Positions 10,858 through 24,900 of a stretch of DNA of 64,000 bases are shown in pieces. Position 1 is the first letter of the stretch. Every line of letters begins with the position of its first letter. The position numbers and the translations under genes are program-made. Under the pieces are notes generated by a model, which was not told where the DNA came from, made no database searches, and worked only from the letters and a program-made list of their open reading frames with translations. The DNA is from Acanthochromis polyacanthus (taxonomy: Eukaryota > Chordata > Actinopteri > Pomacentridae): assembly GCF_021347895.1 (NCBI RefSeq), contig NC_067130.1, forward strand, positions 26,123,817 to 26,187,816. Reading direction: 5' to 3'.

Positions 10858-13466
10858 TGTATGACTGCAGTTTTCAAGTATGAGTAATACACTTGCTGCT
10901 TTTGTGTTGCTTATTCACCAGATATTTCTGAAATGTTAAAAGTTTGTATTTAAAGTAATTCAAAAATGTAATGTTTACATGTTTGGTAATTTAAGAAGAA
11001 AAAGGAAATACTTTACGCAACATGTTTATATAATTTATATTACAAGGTTTGCAGATTTTAATCTTTTGCAGCCATAACATCTTTTGCATAAATTGGATAA
11101 CACATTGCCGCACACAGAATATAACTGCATGTTGCAGTGCTAGACATGGCAACACCAAGGAGAGGAAGTACTGCTGATTAGACGCATCCTATCTTTCGAG
11201 CCTGTCTTCCTTCCTTTAGTTTTTCCTTCCCAGATTTTGTTCTTCCCCCAACTGCCTGATTCCATGCCTGCTTCATGTGTTTTGTCCTGGCAAAGATGTG
11301 AGAGATAAGAGGTGGGCATCTGTGTATGGCAGTGCCTTGCCATCTGTCAGCTGCCCATGGGGTCTCTGTGGACATAAGCTCACATGGGTCGAACATGGGT
11401 AGGCAGAGAGAGTCTCAAGTATAGTTCAGGGGATCTCCAATACAATTTTTTTTTTTTTTTAGGAATAAAGAAAATAGAAGAGAAATAAAAGATATGGCTA
11501 GATAATGAGAAAAAAGAAAACCAGCCAAGTTAAGTTTTGTTGTCTTTGAAAACTAAAATAGTTCCAAAGCTGTAGTGTGATTTAATACTGGCACCATGAG
11601 ATGAAAATAATACTTGAAACAAGTCCAAATATGATCCTCACAGCCTCTACACTTTGAACTGGCTGCAGCCATGTGGGGTCAAAAGTAAAGACACAAGGCA
11701 TGTCTGCTAGTGCTCTTGCGAGGAGGAAATTTACATAATGTGAGATGATAAGGATCTATAAACCCAGCAGATCAATGAGGTCCAATTACAGGCCACTGGA
11801 GTTTCTTATCTGCTTCAGTTTAACTTTGTGCTGCCTGTGGTCCTCCACTTTCATTAAATCCCCAATGTGATTAGGCTAGCTGATTGGCACAAGTTGAAGA
11901 TTATCACCGAATGTGATCGCTGTTTGCCTGCTTACTTTTGTGTTCAAAGACACAAGAAAAGCATCCTCAAGGACACGTTGCATGTTAGCAACTAACACTG
12001 TTGTGTGCCCCTGTGGAGCAGATATCATTCAATCCATTACCATATTACATCTCATTATTTCTTCTAATTCTAGTAATGGTAATGACTCTTTTTTTAAAAA
12101 CCCAAAACAAAACGTAACTTTCTTTTGTAATGTGTTATTACAATTTTTTTTTTTTTTTTTTTTTTTGGGGGGGGGGGGGGGGGGGTTCACCATCTTACAG
12201 TTTTTGAGGGCTGTGAGCTGTGGGGCTACGCCTTTGTTAGAGTGCATTCACCAGTGAGAGAGTCAGAGCCATCCAAGGTTAGAGACAGAAGGCATATGGG
12301 GGGAAAACGCACAAATAAACATCCACAGAGATTTTATGAAAAGTCCAATCCACATTTTTTTAATACCTCACTGTCATCTACGTTTGTTTGTCTAAGGCTT
12401 ATGCATTGTACAGTCTTTTGTTTGTTGGTGTCTCCCTTTTCCTGACTTTGATCTGCGCCATATCAATAGCATTTGATGGTTTGAGAAACAAAGAAAAAAA
12501 AAACATAAGGCTGTTCATCCTTTCCACTAACTTTATTGTTGACTTGTGGATTACAGATTTAGTGCGACCATCTCTTTCTAGTAGGCGAGGAGGAAGTGGA
12601 AAGTGTTTCCCGTACGGGGTGTTTATCGTGTCATGGTGACACACTGGAAGCTGCACAGATTAGCAAGCTTCACAAGAGCATTTTCTATGTGACTCAGCAT
12701 GTTTGGCCAATTACTCAGCATGCTACCCGTCCCCCCACCCCTACCTTTCCCTCGACGCACGCTCTTTGTGCCACATTCCAACAGTAGTGGTAGCTCGTCT
12801 GACTCCGTTCCCTCCCCTCGTCCCGTTCTTCTCTCCTCTATTTTTGGCATCAGACATTCTGGGCACGTAGGCCTCAGCACAATGTAAATTATTCAGCCTG
12901 GCTTGCCAGAGGCTGGGAGCGAATCATAAATCGCAGATGGTCTCAGGCTATTTCATACGGGTGACTGTGGTTAAACACCAATGCACAGAATCATTTTCAA
13001 ACCCACACAAATATAAGGTTTCATTACTTGTAGCGCGGCGAGAGGGTATTTGATTTTGATCTTGCACATTGTGGCCCCCTTTTTTCTGCTGCTGGATTCC
13101 AACCTGCACTGTGTGCTGGAAGCATGTGACATGTCCTGCATTTTTGGCTTGACTTCAAAGGCAATTTCTGCAGAGGTTAATTAACTATCAATGAATACGG
13201 AGTGTCTCAGGTTTTTCTAAACTTCCTTCCCTTACGAAAATCTCCTTGTATGCTGTTGTCCTGCACAGATCTTCTACAATTCTACAATTAGCAATCGTTT
13301 TATCCAAACTGACATACATCTGAGGGTAGATACAACACAAGCAAGGATCTTGTCAGGAGAAAACAACCTGGATAAGTGACATACAATTTGGAGATCATAA
13401 CTTCAACACCAACCGGCTGGCAAATTTAGACACAACAATGTTTACTTTACAGGACTTCTTTTATGA
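10858..13466. other. Unassigned stretch; T23G19 homopolymer pair; possible conserved non-coding blocks
   Basis: No gene recognised. A run of 23 T followed by 19 G lies at 12144-12185. Segments 11640-11900 and 12855-13070 are more balanced in composition and free of repeat signatures, resembling the conserved non-coding elements common in vertebrate gene deserts. Conservation cannot be judged from one sequence. Confidence 0.4.
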
Positions 13467-13476
13467 GAAGACAAAC

Positions 13477-13838
13477 GTCCATCCATCCATGATCCCTACA
13501 CCATTTAGTCCTCATTAGGATCACAGGGGGACTGGAGCCTATCCCAGCTAACTTAGGGTGAAGACAGGGGACACCCTGGACAGATTGCCAGTCTATCACA
13601 GGGCTACATAGAGAAACAAACAAGCACACTCACATTCACACCTATGGACAATTTAGAATCACCAATTAACCTCTGCATGTTTTTGGACTGTGGGAGGAAG
13701 CTGGAGAAAACTCATGCATGCACAGGGAGAACATGCAAACTCCATACAGAAAAATCACAGGCCCAGGCAGGGACGTGAACTGAGGATCTTTTAGCGGCAA
13801 GACGACAGCGCTAACCACCGAGTCACTGTGCAGCCCTT
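13477..13838 (-). mobile_element. tRNA-derived SINE with ATGG-type tail
   Basis: A short retroposon oriented on the minus strand. Its 5' end near 13836 starts GGGCTGCACAGTG. A box-A-like TGACTCGGTGG (13815-13825) and a box-B-like GTTCACGTC (within 13771-13780) form a degenerate RNA polymerase III promoter. The body carries the familiar fish segment TTTTTGGACTGTGGGAGGAA (reverse of its plus-strand form). The 3' end is a short GGATGGATGG tail. Flanks GAAGACAAAC (13467-13476) and GAAGGCAAAC (13839-13848) match 9 of 10 and look like the target-site duplication. It would need a LINE partner for movement; an RTE/Rex3-like partner is a guess from the tail. Confidence 0.75.
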
Positions 13839-13848
13839 GAAGGCAAAC

Positions 13849-16803
13849 ATGCACTTGAGTTTTTGGGTGAAACAAATCCAAAATGTGCATTTTAATCCAC
13901 AACATTTCAAGATATGAGGCATAAGTTACCATCTGACTGGAGCTTAGACAACTGGGAGTACATCCCTTTTCTGTTTCAGCACTCTTTTAGTACTGTTGTC
14001 TTTGACATTTCATGCCTTTTTTTTTTTTTTTTTTGCTTAGAGAAGACATCAACCTTTGACATTTTGTGTAATTTTTTTCTTTTCTTTTCTTAAAGAATAC
14101 ATAAAGCTTCAAAGTGCGCTCTTTGCTTGCTATCTAATAACTAGCACCTTCGTGCTCTGGCAGGCTCGGTATAATGAGGCACTTTGAGATGTGTTACTTC
14201 AGGTGAAACAAACTTTCCTCTTTGTGTGTTCCAGAGCTCCAGACTTATAACCTGTCAGGCTGATGGCATGGAAGCAGCTCTCCTCCCTTGTTTTGCTTGT
14301 TGACTTGCCATGAAAAATGGGTGAAGGAAGCCGGTCTGGTGTCAGGCACAGATGCCAGAGCGAGGAGGCGCTCAGTAGGGCAGCACCATGTTTAGTGAGG
14401 CAGTTTGCTGTTTAATTACACACTGTGGGAGTCACCTTGCTCAGACCTCGGAGTTCACACGCTCAGGCCAAGGGCACAACATACTGGCTTCTGTGACCCA
14501 GATTTGGATGGTATGGGAATAAATTGCACAGGAGCACTAAAGCTCAAGCAGACAGAAAAGTTTAGCATACTTCAGAGGGCGAGTTATCGATGTAAATTCA
14601 TTACTTGCGGCTATTTCCACCTTCACCTTAAATCTGCATTGAAACAAATTGTAAAGACAAAAGTTATGTTTCATCGCTTTTCAAAGTGAACCGGGCAGCT
14701 TGTATCAAACGAGCTCATTTACGCATTCAGAAGAGCAACATTAGCATTCAATTTGAGTCATTTTAATTGTCATCTAGTGCATTTTATCATCGTTCATCCC
14801 CTCTATAGCTCGAGTTGATGCTGGGCAGCATATTAGAGCTCTCTGTGTAAAAACAAAAACAAAAAATGGAAAGAATGCAAACAAATAAATATAGTTTCCT
14901 GCTGTGTCTGATAAAGACAGAGTGACAAAATGAAACAAAAAGCTCAGCATGTTAAAATACTCCATGTGGGTGAGAAAAACAGCCAAGTTAGGTGATAATT
15001 ATCCCTACGTTTTATCACTATAGGTGTCTGACTTTAAAGTTTAAAGATACTCCACTGTTAGTAAAAACAACACTGGCTGTAGCAACTCTGAAACAAGTAT
15101 TTACATTGTTATTTTTTAATGAGAACAGATATTGGATGAGATTTCACATCAGGAGCTCCCCTTATTTCATTTGACTCTGATGTTTTACTGCTACAGTTTT
15201 AACATGTGCGACAATGCAAGTGAACTCTGTGCGTATATTTCTGTCTTACTGACCCAATTTGAGGAGAAACCTATTTTCCAAGGCATGTCGGATAATGATT
15301 TCACTAAAATAGAACGAGTACAAAAGATGAGAGGAAATCACACCAGGTGATGTGTTCGGGATTTCCTGATTTCCTTGCTCTCATTCCACTTCATCTCCTA
15401 ACCGCATAACGACAGCTTTATCGCAATGGCAGATCTTGGCCATGTGGAGGCTTAAGGCCCGTTTATGCTCTAATTCTCTAAACAGTTAAGGTGAAATCAC
15501 AAAAGCAAAGGGTGTGTGTCTCAGCCATGTTGAACAAAAATTGCATTCCTATATGGCTGAACTGCCTTCTCATTTAGGTTTCAAAGGAAACATATTTTCT
15601 CCCTGGAAACTACAGCTATGTAGAGAATGCTTTTACTTTCAAAGTGCAGGTTCATGAGGAAAGAGGTTAGACAGTAGATACAATCAGGACACTGAGGTTC
15701 TTGTCACTGACTTTTACCATCATTCTTATCTAAAAGTTTCAGTTCGCTCCTTGTGTTTAAGCTTGTTCTAGGAGGATTTTTACTTAACCACACATTATTA
15801 TTATGTGCGTAATATAAAAATATTATTCTAGAAATGTTTTGGAACCAGGTTAGAGGAAAAAGCAAACAGCTAAATGCCCAAGAGGAAAGTTGATGAATTA
15901 ACGCACAAACACACCTGTCATTTATTGAAAATAAAAAAAGATGAGATTTAAATTGCACTATTTTGTTATCTTGTTAGGTTCAGGCACAAAAAACTACTCG
16001 ATTAGGTTTTCTCAGACTGGTTTAAACAGACTCTTTTCCAATATGTTTCAAATTTCTCTTTTACTGTCTGAGGAACCGATGAAGAGCAACAGCAGCGCAA
16101 TAAATTAAATCAAAAAGGCACAAATATAAACATATTTGTCAGAAACAAACGGAATTCCGGAGAAAATATGTTTCCTTTAAAAAGTAATTGTAAATCCAGT
16201 TAAGTTGCTTAGGAACAGGATATTTTATTTTATTTATTTTTTTTACCAGATAAGGCGGCTGGTTGTAAAGATAAACTCATGAAACTACATTTTCAAAACA
16301 TTGCAGCAATGCACGCTGATGACATGAGTTGAAGATCCTCTTCTACTTTCAGTCAGACTTCTGTTTGTATTTGTCATTGCAAAATAGTCGCACAACTTCA
16401 AGTTGATACTGTACAGTATGACAAGGCTTGTTACAGAATTGTTCCTGTTTCACACTGTAAAGGTGTCTTTAGGCCACAGTTGAAACTCAGTGTCACATAT
16501 CAAGAACAATTTCCAAATACGTTGATAGCTTTCAATTAGAGTGACACAGTTTCCCATAACTTCTCAAACAAGATTTTGTTGGAAATTCAACAAATCTAGT
16601 TGAGCGTCATCAATTCTGATAGAAAGACCGGTCAAAGATACAACTAGAAACTACAAAAAAAGTGCCTAATTGAGGTGAAAATAGCTAAAGGACATTTCAA
16701 TTTTGTCATTTTTCCAGAAGACCAGAAAAAAAATCTACAAAAGAATCAAAATTCATGCTTGTTGAGTTGTGGCAGACGTCAGAAAGTCAAGCCCATCATG
16801 ATA
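13849..16803. other. Unassigned stretch
   Basis: No gene or named repeat recognised. T-tracts occur near 14017-14034. Open frames are all under 95 codons without motifs. Confidence 0.45.
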
Positions 16804-17175
16804 TACACTGCCGTTCAAAAGTTTGGAGTCACCCAGACAATTACATGTTCTCCATGAAAACTCACGCTTTTATGCATGAGCTAACATAATTGCATAAGGG
16901 TTTCCTAATCATCAGTTAGCCTTTTAGCATGATTAGCTAACACAATGTAGCATTAGAACACAGGAGTGATGGTGGCTGGAAATGTTCCTCTGTACCCCTA
17001 TGGAGATATTCCATCAAAATCAAACGTTTCCAGCTAGAATAGTCATTTATCACATGAACAATGTCTAGACTGTATTTTGTAATTAAATTAATGTTATCTT
17101 CATTGAAAAAAACTGATTTTCCTTCAAAAATAAGGACTTTTCTAAGTGAGCCCCAATCTTTTAAATGGTAGTATA
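16804..17175 (-). mobile_element. Tc1/mariner-like MITE, copy 2 (inverted)
   Basis: Same family as 10497 but in reverse orientation, about 372 bp. Starts TACACTGCCGTTCAAAAGTT and ends near TGGTAGTATA. Non-coding. Copy-specific changes show it is not a recent duplicate of the other copies. Confidence 0.8.
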
Positions 17176-17224
17176 TATATGGTCTTCACAAAAGACCATA
17201 TATTTTATTTATTTATTATTTTAT

Positions 17225-17372
17225 TTATTATGATTATTTATTTTATCTTATTTTATTTGCCAGTGATTATTCTGTACTTTTTTTAATTGTGTCTGTAATC
17301 TCGACAGCATTGGAAATGAGGGAAATGTCCCTTCGAGACTAAATAAAGGTTTGAACTGAACTGAATTAAATA
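17225..17372 (+). repeat. Probable 3' tail of an L2-type LINE
   Basis: After an ATTT-rich run, the sequence GGAAATGTCCCTTCGAGACT is followed by AATAAAGG and a short GAACT repeat. This resembles the 3' end of fish L2-like LINEs, which end in such pentamer repeats. No coding part is attached. It lies just beyond the MITE at 17175. Confidence 0.4.
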
Positions 17373-17375
17373 TCT

Positions 17376-20300
17376 TTTATATTTATATGTTATATAATCT
17401 TTGTGGCATACTCTCCTGTAGTGTAAGTCTTCTGTGTGTAGGTCAACAGCCTTGAAAGTAACAATAATAAAACGCTCCCTTTCAGAATTGCAAGTAATTA
17501 TTTAATCATGTTTGCTCTGTTAGACTGACATGCTGCTTAAAAGTAACCTGAACAGGGAGTAAGTGTAAATAAAGTCCATTCCAACTAAAATCAGTAGACA
17601 TCGGAAAGACAGACACTCAGGACTCACCCTGGAATCATTTTCAAATTTCAGAAAATGTACTACTCAGTATAATTTTTAACATTTCCCTCCATAGTCCATA
17701 AACCGCCATGTCCTCTGCCGCTCATGGTCACATGTGGCCCATTTGACACGAAAAACGACCACGCACTCTGTGAGCGCCCCTCACTTTAACTTTATTTTTC
17801 CCCCTCCACACCCGCTCCATCCCCCATTCATGCTAATTTCCACCAATGATTAGTCAAGGATAAAGAAACGATGGGCTTTTCACACGTTGGTAACAAGTCG
17901 AAGGCTCTCACCCCACAAAGATTAAGGGAAGGCTCTTTTGTGCACTGTGGAGCGAAGCCCAATAAATCCTCATTGATGCTCTAGCAGTGTAATTATCACA
18001 GGACCCAGAGGCAGAGATCAAATCACTGTGTGCTATTGACAGTGTAGCTTGATACAAAAAAGGTACATTAGATCGGGCCACCAGAGGAAGCACTGTGGGG
18101 TTTATCAGTTTGACTTATCAGTCCTTGATAGCTTTAAAATCTCACACCTCTGCTTTATCTGCCTCTATTGGGTTTTGGCATATCCACTGTGGCCAATTGA
18201 AGCATGTGATTTATAAATAAGGAGGAGATAGAACAGCAATCCACTGAAGACATGGTTAGGTCAGGATAAAAGAATGACAGCACTCTGAATAAACACAAAT
18301 GCCGGTAATATAAAGGCACAACAAAAATCAAAAGTAAGAAAGAAATGTGTCCGTTAAAGGTTGACAGGAATATTGACCAGTTTTGATGCAAGAAACTTGC
18401 AATTTTAAATCCTGACTCACGTGCTGCAGTTGTTCTCACTAATGTTATTTTCTCTTTAAAAAAACTGATTTTGTTTTGTTTCTCATGTTGCAATATGCAA
18501 CCTAATCTCAGCTATTTTGCTTTAATGCTATAGATTATTCGTGAAAACACAGCTGAAAGGTTTTGAATGACTGCTTTCCACACAAATCCCGGCTTGATGG
18601 GGTTTGCTGCTGTGGAAGAAGGAAAACAAGATAATCTCTGAATGGCATGAAGTACTGAGGGGTGGGAGAGGCAGGGGAAAGATAAACAGCTAGAGAAAAG
18701 GAGAAAGAGGCAGAGGAATGGAGGGTGGTGGGGGGGAGAGATTCAATTTTTTTTCCCTCTCCCTCTACTCATTCTTTCGGTGTGTGGTGTGTGCGCTCTG
18801 TATGCATTTCTGTGCCTCCAGAAGGACCGGTGTTTGTGTGCACACACTGATGATTTTGACAGCTGGGCTGTATCAGCAAAAACAAAGCCTATAAATTGCA
18901 ATGGTTTCAGATGCTCTGTGCAAGTATTGACTGCTAATATCTCGGCCGGGCCTGTGTGGAATAGCGCAAGAACAAACCAGACACACAGAAATATCTGTTA
19001 TCTCCCACAGACACTATAATTCAACAGGAGGCACACTGTATATGTGAATAGAAGGAAATGCATCACATACATAATAATGCACACACGCATGCTCGCCTTT
19101 GAATCCCACAGATGCAACACTGTCCTCTTGTACTCATACATGCTGTATATACTGTATGCCCTTATTCCTGCATGTGCTGTATATGATTGGAGGTCTATGT
19201 GTTGCTGAATGTGAGACATTCCCTTCTGCACTTTCAATTTACCAAACATTCGCCAATTCTGCGCATTCATCAATGTTCGTCTGACCCTGCAAAACAAGAA
19301 CCGCCCCTTCAAGGGAATGCTTAGCCACTTATGTGGTGTTTTAAATGCGCAATGCAAAAATCAATCATGATTAAAAGACGCAACACAACAGCTGTTTAAA
19401 AAAATGCATCTTAGCAATGAATTTATGTGAAACATTGGAGACTCGAGGGGGAAAAAGAAGGAAGGATGAACATGATATTTCCTCTGAGGCCGGTGGGCCT
19501 TATTAGGATTGATGAAGCTTGTATGCAAAGACACACACTCAACATCGACGTGCATTATTTTTTTTTAAAGTATTGTCCAAAACAGATTTTAAGTTTTCAA
19601 AGTTAGAAAGAGACAGCAAATACAGAGGATAACAATCTAAACAGCAAGTAGATGATTATCTTGACTAAGAATTGGAATGGGAATTCTGAGTCAGAGGCAG
19701 CAGAAGATGAAGAAGCTTTGTTACATCAAAGGTGAATCCTCGGCTATGCAGTAAAACCTAGATCAACTCACAGGACACTATTTCTCTTTTTGCTCCCTAT
19801 TGTTATTTAGCTAAAACATGTGAACAGCCATGATTCCAGCAGTAATTATGATAAGAAGAAGAAGAAAAAAAGAAGAATCAAACAATACTAATCCTTAAAA
19901 CAAGAAACGACTTGTTCAAAATAGCACCACACACTCTTGGATACTTTCCTACAAACCAAGACAGCAACACACTTCATCCGACTTAGCACCAGCTGTTCGC
20001 ATGAGACCCTGTCCACAGTAAAGGCAATAAAGTTAAATGTTTCTACCTTTAAATCCAGTAAGACCTAATCTTTGAGACTGATTCAGGTTAAGAGCCTGCA
20101 GATCCAATCCATGTTGTGGGGATCACAAGTATTCCAAGACACCCATTAATACTCATTAATGGGATTCTCACAGGCTTAGGGCTGAGGATGATCTCCTCTA
20201 GCGGGTGTTGCTTTCTCTCCACAGCCAGCTGGGCCGACCGATGAGTGGATGATGAAGCAAGAACACTGCCAAGGTAGTTCATCAGAGGCTTGGCCAGGAT

Positions 20301-21379
20301 TGGAAATTTGTTATTATTAGACAGAAATACATCCAGGAGTTCATTTCATCAAGTAAATTTGGGGGTATTACCTCAGGGAGGGTAGATTTATTTTCAAACT
20401 TCTTTTCTGCATAGGCACACATTGGCACAAACACAATGATAGGATTTTATAAAACTCGTAGCACCCCCATCTATCTGTAAATTCCTCCTGTGGTTGGTTC
20501 CTGAATCCTAAAGCAGCGGAAAATACAGTCGCTGTGCATGACGTCCTAAAGCTGGCCATTAATTTTCATTAAGTGCTGTCAGTAAGGACCATTAACTAGG
20601 CTAGAAAATAATCACCTCCCCAGAGTGGTGACCCATTTATGGCACAGGTAAGGGTTAACAGAAACAGCCCACCTTAGATGTAGCAACACAACACTCACAG
20701 CACACAGCACAGTAATGAACCATTTTGTATCAATAACACTAAAGCGGTAAAAAAAAAAAAAAGTTCTCTGTAGAGGAAAAAAGATCAAACACATGGCTTT
20801 TCCACCCCGTTCACATGTGGTCAGGTTTAGAATTTTCGAGGATCATTTTCTATACCTACCTACATTCCCCTATGAGACAAATACAAAGCTTACAGACTTA
20901 AGTCCCACAGTAATTATGATGTTTATGTTATCTTCCTGTAACCTTATTTGCATCGGATGGATGTGTCACCATTGGGAGATCCACATTAGCATGTTGGCAC
21001 ATGCTAACACCTAATAATCCTTGGCAGACCTTAATCTACTGGATAAGAGCATTATCGCCCTTACTTCACACTACAGCTGTGATCACTGGGATTACAGTGA
21101 GCTTTATGCGAGCATTTTTATCAAAAACATCTTTCAAGATTACATGCATGCTCAGAAGTGATTTAAGCAGGGTGATAGTGTTTTCTTTTTTATTGGTATT
21201 ATATTGTAAAGTTAGATAAATCCTCCAGAGTGCGAGAACAACAGCATTTTTTCTTATTTTTTCGAAGAAGGGATGGAAATGATCAGGCTTTAATGGGGGC
21301 AGAAAAATCTGGGAGTGATACTGATATTCTATGATCATTTTGGAAACAACATAATAGTGAGCTTGTATTGTATAATATA
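17376..21379. other. Unassigned stretch
   Basis: No gene recognised. Purine-rich GGAGAGG-type sequence at 18655-18740 and a GAAGAA run at 19855-19875. The segment 20080-20600 has balanced composition with TTAATG motifs and could be conserved non-coding DNA, but this cannot be tested here. Confidence 0.4.
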
Positions 21380-21950
21380 CAAAGGTTTTGATACAAACAT
21401 GTAATCATGAAGTGTCTACAAAAACAGCATTGGTACAACAACACTGGTAGCCTCACGAGGCTGCCAATGATTAAAAAGTGCGGGTGAAGATAAATATTTG
21501 CAGCTAAGAGGATGTTTTTCAAATGGCAAAATGCATTAAATGAGAGAGAAAAAACCCCTTAAACTACCAAGTTAAAATATGAGTGTTTCGTTGACCCATC
21601 TGACGAGTTTTGATACTTAAATGTCATGTTGGAGCATTTTCTGGGAAAACTGACAATCTGTGGTATTTTTGGGGAAAAAAAAATACTAGTGAAATTGTGT
21701 TGAATAGTATTAATGCAAGTGTGTAGTCATGCGGTTTCTACAAAAACAGCCTCGTAGGACTACCGAAGATGATAAAGTGAAGGCGAAGATTAATACTTGT
21801 AGCTGAAGGGACAGGTTTCCCAAATTAGATGGCAAAATACATTAAATGAGTAACAAACTCTGTCATGTTAAAAAAATCTGGTGCTTTGTTGACCCATCTG
21901 AAGAGTTTTGATACTTAAATGTCATTTTAGAACATTTTCTGATGGTGATT
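21380..21950 (+). repeat. Degenerate tandem duplication of about 250-300 bp
   Basis: Two successive segments share blocks in the same order. GTAATCATGAAGTGTCTACA (21401) pairs with GTAGTCATGCGGTTTCTACA (21723). TTGACCCATCTGACGAGTTT (21591) pairs with the same block at 21889. The offset drifts from 322 to 298 bp, so indels have accumulated. Non-coding; each unit also contains a block resembling ATGGCAAAATGCATTAAATG. Confidence 0.7.
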
Positions 21951-24900
21951 TTGTCCTTTTGCTTCTTCCTGACAGTCTCTTTGTATTAAAGTCTCTCCTA
22001 TGTGCTGACTAAAATCCCTTTAAAAACATCTGCACGTTGCCTATTTAGAGTATTTTTCCTTACAAAAAAGGCTTATATTTATAAGTTATTGCTTCCTTTG
22101 GAATTTGAAGATCTGTCATGTTGAACTGCAACTCAAGCACACCAGCTCAAATACTGTAAAACAACTCAACACAATGGCACGTTCCAATACTGGGGTAATT
22201 CTGCCATAATCAGAAACTAATTCTGAGGAGCACTGCTGCAGAAAGTTACGCTCTTCAAGCTGACTGGATCGATTCTTTAGGTTTATTACGTATGAAGCTC
22301 TGAATCCATATTTTTGAGACTATCATCACTACACTGCAGTCTCAAGGGGGAAATGCTCAACTTTGATGTTGATTTGGTGTCCTCAAGCACCTAAAACACC
22401 ATATGGACATGTTAACAAAGGGAAAGGTACTTGATTTTCACCTGAGGGGAGGTTTAACAACACTAATTTACCCAACAGCATTGAATCTCATTGAATCTGT
22501 CGCCACGGACCTGGCTGCTGCCTCTCTGTATGGAGTGGCTGTGATAACTGCGGAAATATTTATCTTGGGGGTCTGAAACCCTGCTAATCTCCAGCTGAGG
22601 TAATAGAAAACTCAGAGGAGAGGCAGGCTAGGAGCAGAAAAGGTCAGGTCTCTGTGAGAATAGAGTGGCATTTCCCAGTCACAGTCTTGGGGGTCGAGAG
22701 GAAATAAAAAAAATAAATAAATCAAACATCTCGAAAACTAATAAAGAGTGGAAAATATGAAGAAAGATTATGACTTTAGAAGGCGAACTGCACTTTTTGA
22801 AGAAGCAAACTGAGAGAACACCACAGTGTGCATGATACAAAACAGAATTCAAATTTTTAATATAATTTCCAATTGTTTGATTTGCAGCATTGCAGTCATA
22901 ATGCCCATTGAGGCTGTTACTGTGGCTACGAGGTCTAAAAATAACATTTTTAATAATATGTTTCTGTGTGAAAACATGCCGAGGAGATATGGTTTACAGG
23001 ATTTATGTGACATTCCTTTGTGGTGTACGAAATGCACCAACAAATCCTTGAGCCGTGACACAAATTATACCGGTCTCTCTGTGTCAGTATAGATTACTGG
23101 ACATTAAAACTGACTTCTATGGACGCTTTAATCCCCTCATAAAAGTTGCATTCTGTATAAGTATTTGCTTTTCAGTTGTTGCATTGAAACCCTGGGGTGC
23201 ATCAGTAATTATAGGCTTTCAAAAATCACTCTAAATCTGACAGCCTCCAGTGTGAGAAAAAAAAAGATACAAAAGGGAATCCTTATAGTCGATGTTCATA
23301 AATACAACTTATATTTTAAAAAGTTTTCCAGATGGTGAACATTTTTATTGACTGTAAAGTCTTTTTTGGACTTCAGAAATATGTTTCCAGCAACAACTCC
23401 GAGGCACATAATACGCTTGCAATGTAAGCACTGAATACAAAGAATAGACTGCAGCTTGAAGATATTAAATAGCTGAGACCTCTCATCAGTGAACACAGGA
23501 AATGAAGATTACCGCACCTGCCCGTTCTTCAATGCACACCATGTACAGTCGATCATTTCAACACTGGGCCTGAACTGCAAAGAGATTCTGCCTGTGAAAG
23601 TCAAGCAGGAGAAAAAAACATTAAAAAAAGAGCAAAAAAGCAAAGGAAAGCTCAAGAAGCCAGTGGAAGCGAGCTGCAGATGTTTCACACCCAAGAGGGT
23701 AAACAGCATTTGTAGGGCATGAAATTGATTCAAAGCTTTTTGATGGGGAAAGAGGAGAGGAAGAGGGGAGGGGGGAAAAAAAAGGAACATCTAGGTAAAA
23801 CAGAATCCAACCATAAGTTCATTTCAGGCTAATTGAAAAGAAGATGTTAAAAAATTAAACATAGGAGGCGTCTCGTTATTTACATTTGAAAGGATTTCTC
23901 ACCGAAGATGAAAATCACAGAGGTTGGCGGGTGCAGTGATGTAAGGCGATCCCAGCAGGCATCTCACCTTTCAGTCTAAAGACCACTAGGCAGGCCGTGT
24001 GACACACATACTGTGCGATTCTTTTCCTTTTTTTCCCCATATTACGCCTTTGGTTTGAGGTGAAGTGACATCTTCTCAAAGTAGAGCTGTAAAGCCCGAG
24101 GCGTGAGAATTGGTGCTACATCTGTTTTTAATGGTTTTCCCGCAGACTCCCTTTTTAATGGGGCTGAAACACAGAGGCATCTTTTTTTTTGCACTTTTAA
24201 TGCAGGTTTATAAAATTTAAATCATTCATCTCATTGAAAGAGAAAGTTGAACAGACACAGAGCTTTTTTTTTCTTAAATAAAAAGGCCTGTTTCTTGTGA
24301 TTAAACAAGACCAGTGATATAAACAGTTTTCTGAATGTGTTTTTAACATTTAAGTTGAAGCTTTTTTCTGTCTTTTCGGTAGATTCAGCAGGCTTCAGAG
24401 GCTGAGACCACCTCAGGCTGCACCATGAGCTCTCCCAGGCCAATCACATAGTTCTCTCCTCAGCAGTACCTGTGTAATCCCAGATCAAAGGTCTCAGAAA
24501 AAATACAGGACAGAATCTCTTGGGTAGCAGCTATGTGAGTGATGTGAAGCTGCGATTTCTCGCATCCTTATTATTACTTTGGCTTCTGCACTTTAGTTTT
24601 TGGTTGTCTTTTAAATTCCATTCAACTTAGAGTTATATTATACATATTTAAATGTGTTCAGTTGATTATCAGCACATTGGACAAGTCTTTTCGAATTCGA
24701 TCTGACTTTAGAAGACGTGCATTTCCACTATGAAATACAAATAAGAGTATGTAGCCATGGTAGTAGTTCTGGGGCTGCTACATGCTAGTGTTTACTGTAC
24801 ATGCAAGCATCTCAACTCACAGTGACAATTTAAATGAGCTTATGCTTTCTAAGGTCATCTACAGTGCAGCACACTCTTGGACGGATACAGTTGTTATTCT

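Noticed and set aside
12029..12257. Proline/lysine-rich or phenylalanine/glycine-rich frames
   Set aside because: They translate the T23G19 homopolymers.
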